Assembly: GCA_024640985.1 (NCBI GenBank)
Contig: JAHEDY010000009.1
Location: 1 to 64,000, forward strand
Source of the DNA: Gammaproteobacteria bacterium
Lineage (GTDB): Bacteria > Pseudomonadota > Gammaproteobacteria > Pseudomonadales > Litorivicinaceae
Reading direction: 5' to 3'
DNA: 64,000 nt
Shown: positions 57,528 to 64,000 of the stretch, piece after piece
How the letters are laid out: each line of letters opens with the position of its first letter
Numbering within the stretch: position 1 is the stretch's first letter
Notes under the pieces: generated by a model
What the model saw: the letters and a program-made list of their open reading frames with translations, nothing else
Databases searched by the model: none
Told to the model about the DNA's origin: nothing
Translations under genes and position numbers: made by a program

Positions 57528-57565
57528 GTTACCATGGGTTACTAATTGTAACAATTAAATGTTAC
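57528..57565 (-). promoter_or_regulatory. CbrB-like upstream activator site cluster
   Basis: Four GTTAC or GTAAC half-sites occur at 57528, 57538, 57548 and 57561 (plus-strand first bases). The first three are exactly 10 bp apart, on one face of the helix. On the minus strand TGTTAC-AATTA-GTAACC (57553-57537) makes one near-palindrome. It resembles the TGTTAC/GTAACA sites that, from memory, CbrB binds before crcZ in Pseudomonas. The cluster begins at the cbrB stop codon. Confidence 0.65.
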
Positions 57566-58890
57566 TAATCGCTTCCATCGTCTTTGCGGCGCGGTATTCC
57601 GAGGCGGTTTCTTCGTTCCCAAAGACTCTTTCGGCTGATGCCGAGCCGCTTCGCGAGCTCAGTTTCACTCATCTGCTCCTCGTGTGACAAAACGAAGTGT
57701 TGAAAATAATCCTCAAGCGACATCATGGGTCGATTTTCACTTGGTCGACGTTGTTCTCCAGCACTAAATTGGGGTGGATTGTTGTCTGGGCTTTGAAGGC
57801 TAAGATCCAGAGCATCGATCAACGGTCCTTCACACAGTACCACCGCTCGTTCAATGACATTTGCGAGCTCTCGAACGTTACCAGGCCAATGATGCTGTTG
57901 AATCGCCTGTTGTGCATCTTGACTGAATCGGAGCTCGGGACGAGCCATTTGCGTTTGAATGGCATTTAAGAAGAACTCAGCCAGAAGAAGGACATCCTCG
58001 CCGCGCTCCCGTAATGGTGGGCAGCGTAATTCAATGACGTTGAGCCGATAGTATAAATCTTCTCGAAACTGGCCTTTTGAGACCATGTCCAATAAGTTTC
58101 TGTGGGTTGCGGCAATCAGTCGTACGTCAACATAGGTGCGCTCGGTACTCCCGACCCGTCGAATTTCTCCTTCTTGGAGTACCCGCAAAAGCCGAGACTG
58201 GGCTTCCAGTGGCAATTCCCCAATCTCATCTAAAAATAGCGTGGATTGATCGGCGGACTCAATTAAGCCCGCTCGATCACTGGTCGCACCTGTAAAAGCC
58301 CCTTTGACGTGGCCAAATAGCTCGGCCTCGATGAGCGACTCGGGAATTGCCGCACAATTCACTGACAACATTTCACGATCCGCGCGTTGGGATTGGCCAT
58401 GAATGGCTTGCGCGACCAATTCTTTTCCGGTTCCTGATTCACCTCCAATCAGGATCGTGGTGTCGAGCGGTGCAACTCGTGAGATTTGTTTTTTCAGTTT
58501 GAGCATGATGTCACAGTGACCAATCATGCGGTCCTGGGGTGCTTGACTCGCCCTTGCGGCAGCTCGTTCAACGGCTTTCAAGAGATCGTGGTGATCGACT
58601 GGTTTGGTAAAACAGTCGAACGCCCCTTTGCGCATCGCAATGATTCCAGCCTGCAGCGAAACCTGTCCAACGAGTAAGATGAGGGGTATTGGCTTGAAGT
58701 GGGCAATCAAATCGATCCCGGATCCATCGGCAAGCCGATGCTCGCAGATCACGCAATCAATGGCTGTGTTGATCTGCTTGGCCGCTTGCAATGATTCGGC
58801 GATGAGGATCGAATGACCCTGTTTCTCCAGGCCCATCTGGATGGATTTGCGAATGATTGCTTCGTCTGTAACGAGAAGTAGCGTTGCCAT
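57565..58890 (-). CDS. cbrB: CbrB-type sigma-54 activator with altered receiver domain
   Basis: 441-residue NtrC-family activator. The receiver domain (1-110) has E50 where the phospho-accepting Asp is expected (ICEHRLADGSG), T8 in place of the first acidic-pocket residue, V74 in place of the Thr/Ser and a kept K96. The AAA+ domain has Walker A GGESGTGKE (149-157), GAFTGA (197-202) for sigma-54 contact, LFLDEIGELPLEAQ and GEIRRVGS. The C-terminal Fis-type helix-turn-helix reads SLEDYFQHFVLSHEEQMSE then LAKRLGISRKSLWERRNRLG and PRRK, nearly identical to my recollection of Pseudomonas CbrB. Upstream is gluQ (34 bases), with no cbrA kinase. It likely activates the adjacent CrcZ-like RNA. Confidence 0.88.
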   Translation of the reverse strand: MATLLLVTDEAIIRKSIQMGLEKQGHSILIAESLQAAKQINTAIDCVICEHRLADGSGIDLIAHFKPIPLILLVGQVSLQAGIIAMRKGAFDCFTKPVDHHDLLKAVERAAARASQAPQDRMIGHCDIMLKLKKQISRVAPLDTTILIGGESGTGKELVAQAIHGQSQRADREMLSVNCAAIPESLIEAELFGHVKGAFTGATSDRAGLIESADQSTLFLDEIGELPLEAQSRLLRVLQEGEIRRVGSTERTYVDVRLIAATHRNLLDMVSKGQFREDLYYRLNVIELRCPPLRERGEDVLLLAEFFLNAIQTQMARPELRFSQDAQQAIQQHHWPGNVRELANVIERAVVLCEGPLIDALDLSLQSPDNNPPQFSAGEQRRPSENRPMMSLEDYFQHFVLSHEEQMSETELAKRLGISRKSLWERRNRLGIPRRKDDGSD

Positions 58891-58924
58891 GAATACCCCT
58901 GATTTCAGGATAGTTTACGGTGTT

Positions 58925-59794
58925 CTAGATGGAAAAGGTATTCGACCGTGAAGCACGTCTAGATAGCGATTCCTGATGATTGAGAGATTGAAAATACTCT
59001 CGCCAGACAATCGCGGCTTCCTCAGGAGCTGGCGTATCATTTAGTAACAGTAGCCGCGCTAGTGTCGCATAGGTTCTTCCCGGAGCTGACCAATCCACCG
59101 ATTTTGCAAACGCTTGCTTTGATAACTTAGACCCATCCTGGCCCACAATCACAGGGAAGTGCCCGTAGGACGGTCGGCGATAGTTGAGTTTACTGGCAAT
59201 CAGGCGTTGCATGGGGGTTGACTCAAGAAGATCCTTGCCGCGGATCACGTGAGTCACTTGATCGAGATGTTCATCCACAGCACAAGCCAACTGATAGGCA
59301 AATAAACCATCACGACGTTTGACAATAAAATCGCCGGGCCGCTCTGTGTGTTGTGCGCCGAGAAGTAAATCGTCAACGGATGGGTCGAGATCTCTGGTAT
59401 CCATGCGAACTGCCCACTGCTCATCTAATGGTTGTCCCAACCGGTGAGCGCAGAATCCGGGATACGGACCTCGGGGTAATGATTTCCGCGAGCAATGACA
59501 GCTGTAAAGTAGCCCCAAATCCATCAGGTCTTCAAAGGCTGCCTGATACGCGGCGAGCCGATTCTGTTGGTAAACAACGGCAACGTCGGGTTCCAGAGCA
59601 AAGGCCTCAAGGCAGCGAAGGATCTCGTCGGTATAGATCGGCTTGCATCGTGTTTGGTCAAGATCATCGATACGTATCAGCCATTCGCCACGATGATGTT
59701 TGGCGTGAAGGAAGCTCAATAGGGCCGCTAAGATGGACCCCAAGTGCAGCGGGCCGGTCGCTGACGGTGCGAAACGGCCGCGGTAGTCTGTCAA
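58925..59794 (-). CDS. gluQ: Glutamyl-Q tRNA(Asp) synthetase
   Basis: 289-residue truncated GluRS paralogue that attaches glutamate to queuosine in tRNA-Asp. It has the HIGH-like motif GPLHLGS, the IDDLDQTR segment, the zinc site YSCHCSR...CAHR and the KLSKQ motif. There is no anticodon-binding domain, as in the family. The start is TTG at 59794, three bases after the dksA stop; its ribosome site is weak, so coupling to dksA is likely. The symbol is also given as yadB. Confidence 0.95.
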   Translation of the reverse strand: MTDYRGRFAPSATGPLHLGSILAALLSFLHAKHHRGEWLIRIDDLDQTRCKPIYTDEILRCLEAFALEPDVAVVYQQNRLAAYQAAFEDLMDLGLLYSCHCSRKSLPRGPYPGFCAHRLGQPLDEQWAVRMDTRDLDPSVDDLLLGAQHTERPGDFIVKRRDGLFAYQLACAVDEHLDQVTHVIRGKDLLESTPMQRLIASKLNYRRPSYGHFPVIVGQDGSKLSKQAFAKSVDWSAPGRTYATLARLLLLNDTPAPEEAAIVWREYFQSLNHQESLSRRASRSNTFSI

Positions 59795-59797
59795 GGA

Positions 59798-60232
59798 TTA
59801 AGCGCCTGTTTGCTTTTCGCGCAACTCGTCAAGCGTCTTGCAGTCAACGCACTGCGTGGCTGTCGGGCGGGCTTCCAGTCGACGTAGACCGATCTCGACG
59901 CCACAGGTTTCGCAAAACCCGTAATCATCGTTCTCGATCGCCTCGAGGGTTTTGTCGATTTTCTTGATCAGCTTACGTTCACGATCTCTGGTTCTGAGTT
60001 CTAAGCTGAACTCTTCTTCCTGAGTTGCCCGATCCGCAGGATCAGCGAAGTTCGAAGCCTCTTCCTTCATGTGCGATACGGTGCGATCCACTTCTTCCAT
60101 CAGATTCCGCTTCCACTGCTCAAGGATCTTCACGAAATGCCCGCGCATCGCTTCACCCATGTACTCTTCGTCTTTCGACGCCTGATACGGCTCAACGTAT
60201 CCTAGGAGTGATTCTTGTTTATTCGTTGCCAT
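59798..60232 (-). CDS. dksA: RNA polymerase-binding transcription factor DksA
   Basis: 144-residue ppGpp cofactor that enters the polymerase secondary channel. The coiled coil (about 35-105) carries the acidic tip NFADPADRATQEEEF, followed by a C4 zinc finger (CETCGVEIGLRRLEARPTATQCVDC). The start ATG opens MATNKQESLLGYVEPYQ. It is transcribed with gluQ and divergent from the aminotransferase gene. Confidence 0.98.
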   Translation of the reverse strand: MATNKQESLLGYVEPYQASKDEEYMGEAMRGHFVKILEQWKRNLMEEVDRTVSHMKEEASNFADPADRATQEEEFSLELRTRDRERKLIKKIDKTLEAIENDDYGFCETCGVEIGLRRLEARPTATQCVDCKTLDELREKQTGA

Positions 60233-60321
60233 CGTCGGCGAAACTCCACACTATAAAATCTGACGCGGAAAAATATCAGAACATCGATGACTGTACCACC
60301 TTCTTTCAACGGGAGAACAGA

Positions 60322-61494
60322 TTGAGACCAATTGACGGACCGAAGCTGGCGGACAGGCTTCAAGCTATCCCGCCATTCCATGTGATGGAGATTGTACGAA
60401 TTGCCGAGGCGCTTGAAGCAAGTGGCGTCGATGTCATTCATCTGGAGGTCGGTGAGCCTGATTTCCCAACGTCACCATCAGTCATTGAGCGGGCTTGTTC
60501 CGCGTTACATGCTGGAAAAACACGCTACACCGATGCCCGCGGGATCCAGCCATTACGCGATGCGCTGTCTCAATGGTATCAAGGTCAAGGCTTGGATGTT
60601 CCCGCAAGTCGCATTCAAATCACAGTCGGCGCGTCTGGTGGATTACTGTTGTCGGCGGCAGCTACAACGAACGCCGGTGATGCGGTGTTGATGGCAGATC
60701 CAGCATATCCATGTAACCCTCGCTTTGTTGAAGCAGTCGGTGGAGTCGTTCATTGGATACCGACGAACGCATCGACTCAGTTTCAGCCAAGGTGCGCGCA
60801 GCTCGAAGATATGGCGACTGAGCGTGATCGTTCACTGATGTTGGCACATCCAGCGAACCCGACGGGACAAGCTGTGCCAGCGATTGAATTGGAGCGAATG
60901 ATTCAATGGTGTCGCAACACTCAGCGTCACTTAATTGTTGACGAAATTTACCAAAACCTTGCGTTCACACAGGGCTTGCAGAGTAGTCTCGCGTTCTCCA
61001 ATGAGCACTTTGTTATCGGGAGCTTTTCGAAATATTTCAATATGACAGGTTGGCGCTTGGGTTGGATGGTGATCCCTGACTATGCGCTTGAGGCAACACA
61101 ACGACTGGCGCAGCATCTTTTTATCTGCGCGCCCTCTTTTGCCCAAGAAGCGGCGCTCGCATGCTTTGAGCCAGATGCAATGCGCGCAGCCGAAGCGCAT
61201 CGCATCGAGCTTCAGGCGCGTCGAGATCTTTTGATTCCTCGGCTGGAAGCCATGGGTTTTGAGATCGCAGCCGATCCAGATGGCGCATTTTATGTGTTTG
61301 TGGATGCGTCCAATGTGACGCAAAACAGTCAGCAATTTTGTATGGATCTCATCCGTCAGACGGGTGTTGCCATTACGCCTGGCGTCGATTTTTCTGAGAC
61401 GCTTCCACCGACATGGATCCGGATCGCGTACACACAGCCGATCGCTCGGCTTGAAGAAGCTATGCAGCGGATGGCGAGCTTTATTCATGGTTGA
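60322..61494 (+). CDS. Class I/II PLP-dependent aminotransferase
   Basis: 390-residue aspartate-aminotransferase-fold enzyme. It starts ADRLQAIPPFHVMEIVRIAEALEASGVDVIHLEVGEPDFPT, has the cofactor Asp in VDEIYQNL and the PLP lysine K237 in SFSKYFNMTGWRLGW, and a C-terminal Arg in WIRIAYTQP for the carboxylate. The amino donor is not certain (alanine- or aspartate-type). The start is TTG at 60322 with GGGAG six bases upstream; the longer frame to 60025 runs antisense through dksA. It overlaps sfsA by eight bases. Confidence 0.88.
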   Translation: MRPIDGPKLADRLQAIPPFHVMEIVRIAEALEASGVDVIHLEVGEPDFPTSPSVIERACSALHAGKTRYTDARGIQPLRDALSQWYQGQGLDVPASRIQITVGASGGLLLSAAATTNAGDAVLMADPAYPCNPRFVEAVGGVVHWIPTNASTQFQPRCAQLEDMATERDRSLMLAHPANPTGQAVPAIELERMIQWCRNTQRHLIVDEIYQNLAFTQGLQSSLAFSNEHFVIGSFSKYFNMTGWRLGWMVIPDYALEATQRLAQHLFICAPSFAQEAALACFEPDAMRAAEAHRIELQARRDLLIPRLEAMGFEIAADPDGAFYVFVDASNVTQNSQQFCMDLIRQTGVAITPGVDFSETLPPTWIRIAYTQPIARLEEAMQRMASFIHG

Positions 61495-62173
61495 ATATCC
61501 GGAGCCACTGATCAGAGGGCGATTGATCAAGCGATACAAGCGCTTTTTTGCAGACATTGAGACGGATGCTGGAGTTGTCACTGCACACTGCGCGAATACA
61601 GGACGGATGACTGGGCTCTTGTGTGAAGGCGCACCTGTTTGGATCCGTCGTCAACCCCCGGGCCGCAAACTTCACTATGCGTGGGAATTGGTTGAAACCT
61701 CTAGGGGTCTGGCTTGCGTCAACACGGCACGCGCCAATGAGTTGGTCGCCTTGTCTGATTTATCAATCTGGATCAAGCATGCCTCGCTCGTGCGTCGAGA
61801 GCCTCGTGTTGGGGCACATCGGTTCGATCTTGAACTATCACGCGAGGGCCAGCTGGCTTACGTGGAAATCAAATCTGTCACCTTGTGTCCCGAAAGAGAC
61901 CGGGGGCTATTTCCTGATGCACCTTCGGTACGCGCGACTCAACATGTCCGTTTGCTCACGGAGATGGCACAAACGGGGATCGAGACACATTTACTCTGGG
62001 TTGCCATGCACACGGGGATTCGCTCTGTTGCTCCCCATCGAGATTTGGACAGCGATTTTGCAGTTGCCTGTCGCGACGCGAAGGCGGCTGGGGTTCAAAT
62101 GCATGCCGTGGGCACCACCATCACTCCACGGGGGATGACCCTTAATGGAGTGATAGCTTGCTCTGTGGATTAG
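61487..62173 (+). CDS. sfsA: Sugar fermentation stimulation protein SfsA
   Basis: 228-residue SfsA family protein (nuclease-like fold, DNA binding reported, role unclear). It reads PLIRGRLIKRYKRFFADIETDAGVVTAHCANTGRMTGLLCEGAPVWI, RRQPPGRKLHYAWELVE, GAHRFDLELSREGQLAYVEIKSVTL and FPDAPSVRATQHVRLLTEM. The start is the ATG at 61487 inside the aminotransferase end. It sits near dksA as in other gammaproteobacteria, but here on the opposite strand. It converges with purD, overlapping by four bases. Confidence 0.95.
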   Translation: MVEYPEPLIRGRLIKRYKRFFADIETDAGVVTAHCANTGRMTGLLCEGAPVWIRRQPPGRKLHYAWELVETSRGLACVNTARANELVALSDLSIWIKHASLVRREPRVGAHRFDLELSREGQLAYVEIKSVTLCPERDRGLFPDAPSVRATQHVRLLTEMAQTGIETHLLWVAMHTGIRSVAPHRDLDSDFAVACRDAKAAGVQMHAVGTTITPRGMTLNGVIACSVD

Positions 62174-63450
62174 GTCGCTTCGCGTTCGACCGCTCGATAA
62201 CCAATATCTGTTCGATATTCGGCGCCCGCGAATGTCACTGATTGCAGGCGTTCATAAGCGCGCGCCTGAGCTTCGGTAACTCCTGAGCCTAACGCTGTCA
62301 CGCAAAGTACTCGACCACCAGCCGTCACGACATCGTCATCAGCCATCGTCGTTCCTGCATGAAAGACTTTACTGCCATCAATATCATGTCCCAGTGTGAT
62401 TGGTGCGCCTTTGGGATAGTCGCCTGGATATCCCGGTGCCGCCATCACCACGCCAAGTGCAGCTCGTGAATCCCATAATGCAATTTCATCACCAAGTCTG
62501 CCGTGACAGGCGGCTTCAATCAGATCAAGTAAATCACTTTTTAAGCGGAATAGGATCGGCTGTGTTTCGGGGTCGCCAAATCGGCAGTTGAATTCGAGCA
62601 CTTTCGGTGTGCCATCGGCGGTCACCATGATTCCGGCGTAGAGAAACCCCCGATATCTTAAGCCATCGGTTGCGAGACCATGAATCGTTGGTTGAATCAC
62701 TTCAGCCATGATCCGGTTATGACAGCCTTGATCAACAACCGGCGCTGGAGAATAAGCACCCATACCTCCGGTATTGGGTCCGGTATCACCGTTATAAGCG
62801 GCTTTATGATCTTGAGATGAAGCCAAAGGTAAGACATCGGTCCCATCCACCATCACAATGAAGCTGGCTTCTTCACCGGTTAGGAACTCTTCGATCACAA
62901 CGCGGCTGCCAGCTTGCCCAAATTGATTGCCTTGGAGCATGTCACGAACAGCGTCTTTGGCGACATCAAGGGTCTCAGCTAAGATGACACCCTTGCCAGC
63001 AGCGAGCCCGTCTGCTTTGACAACGATCGGTGCGCCCACTTGATCGAGATAGGCGCAGGCCTCCGCAACATCGGTAAAGGTTCCATAGGCTGCCGTCGGA
63101 ATGTTGTGACGCTCAAGGAAATCTTTAGTGAAGGCTTTGGATCCCTCAAGTTGCGCGCAATCTGCGCGTGGTCCAAAGCAACGCAATCCCTTCGCCTCAA
63201 AGCGGTCGACGACGCCGTTGACAAGCGGTGCTTCAGGGCCGATCACGGTGAAGTCAATCGCTTGCGATTCTGCAAAGGCAAGTAGCCCATCCAAATCATC
63301 GGCCGACAGGTCGATATTCGTGACTTTGTCTTCCAAGGCAGTGCCGGCATTACCTGGCGCCACAAAAACTTCGGTAACTCGTGATGATTGAGCGAGCTTC
63401 CAAGCGAGAGCATGTTCGCGGCCACCGCCGCCAATGACGAAAACTTTCAT
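62170..63450 (-). CDS. purD: Phosphoribosylamine-glycine ligase
   Basis: 426-residue ATP-grasp enzyme of purine synthesis (GAR formation). It starts KVFVIGGGGREHALAWKLAQS and has FTVIGPEAPLVNGVVDRF, PIVVKADGLAAGKGVILAETL, VIEEFLTGEEASFIVMVDG, GAYSPAPVVD, LEFNCRFGDPETQPIL and the C-terminal VMAAPGYPGDYPKG. Length equals E. coli PurD (429). It lies nine bases after purH, the usual purHD operon. Confidence 0.98.
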   Translation of the reverse strand: MKVFVIGGGGREHALAWKLAQSSRVTEVFVAPGNAGTALEDKVTNIDLSADDLDGLLAFAESQAIDFTVIGPEAPLVNGVVDRFEAKGLRCFGPRADCAQLEGSKAFTKDFLERHNIPTAAYGTFTDVAEACAYLDQVGAPIVVKADGLAAGKGVILAETLDVAKDAVRDMLQGNQFGQAGSRVVIEEFLTGEEASFIVMVDGTDVLPLASSQDHKAAYNGDTGPNTGGMGAYSPAPVVDQGCHNRIMAEVIQPTIHGLATDGLRYRGFLYAGIMVTADGTPKVLEFNCRFGDPETQPILFRLKSDLLDLIEAACHGRLGDEIALWDSRAALGVVMAAPGYPGDYPKGAPITLGHDIDGSKVFHAGTTMADDDVVTAGGRVLCVTALGSGVTEAQARAYERLQSVTFAGAEYRTDIGYRAVEREAT

Positions 63451-63459
63451 GGTGAATCC

Positions 63460-64000
63460 TTAATGTCGGAAGTGTCGCATACCTGTCAATACCATCGCGA
63501 TACCATGTTCGTTGGCAGCGGCAATGACCTCATCATCTCGGATTGATCCGCCAGGCTGAATGACAGCAGAAATCCCGGCCTCTGCTGCGGCATCGATGCC
63601 GTCTCGGAACGGAAAGAATGCATCGGATGCCATCACGCTTCCGGCAACTTCAAGCTGAGCATCCTGAGCCTTGATCGCGGCGATTCGAGCGGAATAGACT
63701 CGGCTCATTTGGCCAGCTCCTACACCAATGGTTTGCTTGTCTCGGGCGTAAATGATGGCATTTGACTTCACAAACTTTGCGACTTTCCAGGCAAATAACA
63801 AATCGGTCATCTGCTCATCGGACGGTTGTTTATCTGTCACGCAAGTCAACTCTGACGCTGTTCTAGATCCGGTATCTGTATCTTGGATGAGCAGTCCACC
63901 TTGCACGCGGCGATAGTCGAGTTGCGTCGGTGTTTGATCTAAGGCGCCGACCACCAGTAAGCGAACTGATGGTTTTTTCTCAAACAATTCAAGCACCCCC
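63460..64000 (-). CDS. purH: Bifunctional PurH, C-terminal part (5' end cut by window edge)
   Basis: The frame is open to the right edge. The visible 180 residues are the end of the AICAR formyltransferase domain of PurH, which makes formyl-AICAR and then IMP. Signatures: [66 protein letters not shown] and [33 protein letters not shown]. The IMP cyclohydrolase half lies outside the window. It is first in the purHD operon. Confidence 0.97.
   Translation of the reverse strand, partial: GVLELFEKKPSVRLLVVGALDQTPTQLDYRRVQGGLLIQDTDTGSRTASELTCVTDKQPSDEQMTDLLFAWKVAKFVKSNAIIYARDKQTIGVGAGQMSRVYSARIAAIKAQDAQLEVAGSVMASDAFFPFRDGIDAAAEAGISAVIQPGGSIRDDEVIAAANEHGIAMVLTGMRHFRH

Noticed and set aside
57339..57558. 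Open frames of 66-71 codons on both strands in the cbrB-pcnB gap
   Set aside because: They lack ribosome sites, resemble no family and cover the sigma-54 promoter and half-sites; the region is better explained as regulatory and non-coding.
60025..60321. N-terminal extension of the aminotransferase through dksA
   Set aside because: It is antisense to dksA, adds nothing family-like, and TTG at 60322 has a strong Shine-Dalgarno sequence.

Overview
The window is a gene-dense stretch of a gammaproteobacterial chromosome, most likely from a marine, Pseudomonadales/Oceanospirillales-like lineage. The evidence is gene order and protein type. There is a gammaproteobacterial rimP-nusA-infB-rbfA-truB-rpsO-pnp run, grpE-dnaK-dnaJ-dapB-carAB-greA, yhbY/rlmE-ftsH-folP-glmM-tpiA-secG-tRNA-Leu, and sfsA/dksA-gluQ-cbrB-pcnB-folK-panB-panC. 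The tmRNA tag reads ANDENYALAA. The cbrB link to pcnB is otherwise typical of Pseudomonas. Base composition looks moderate (about half G+C) and I see no prophage, insertion sequence, CRISPR array or large repeat. Species cannot be named from this alone.

Layout. 1-9.6 kb: rep helicase (cut by the left edge), an SOS-controlled imuA-imuB pair, a DsbD/ScsB-type thiol reductase convergent with a TlpA-like thioredoxin, a HexR/RpiR-type regulator, radA and pdxH. 9.6-16.3 kb: a two-gene RND efflux system, an hsp20 gene with a near-consensus sigma-32 promoter, small membrane proteins and a glycerate kinase. 16.3-24.1 kb (mostly minus strand): a TPP-riboswitch operon pairing a periplasmic pyrimidine-type binding protein with an AEC-family carrier, a two-domain thioredoxin protein, malate synthase G, yjdM, hopJ, ssrA, a LysE exporter and smpB. 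24.2-28.3 kb: ratA-rnfH, bamE, fur, an SbtA-type bicarbonate transporter and recN. 28.4-38 kb: heat-shock chaperones, lysine, carbamoyl-phosphate and GreA genes. 38-53.6 kb: rRNA methylation, FtsH, folate, cell wall, triose phosphate and translation/transcription genes. 53.6-64 kb: pantothenate and folate genes, poly(A) polymerase, a CbrB locus, gluQ, dksA, an aminotransferase, sfsA, purD and the end of purH.

Most of the window is core housekeeping. Two loci stand out. (1) Between cbrB and pcnB is a roughly 430-bp non-coding stretch. It has a sigma-54 promoter, helically phased GTTAC/GTAAC half-sites, A-A-N repeats in hairpin loops like the Hfq/Crc-binding motifs of CrcZ, and a terminator. 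This looks like a CrcZ-type small RNA outside Pseudomonas. The adjacent CbrB has Glu instead of Asp at the phosphorylation site and cbrA is absent from the locus, which suggests a phosphorylation-independent version of this carbon-catabolite switch. (2) The TPP riboswitch drives a substrate-binding protein plus an AEC permease with no ABC permease or ATPase, a candidate unrecognised route for a thiamine precursor.

TTG and GTG starts with good Shine-Dalgarno sequences are frequent (carA, greA, infB, panC, pcnB, gluQ, the aminotransferase, glycerate kinase; rep, radA, dnaJ, folP, panB). Several entries below therefore use starts that differ from the longest open frame.
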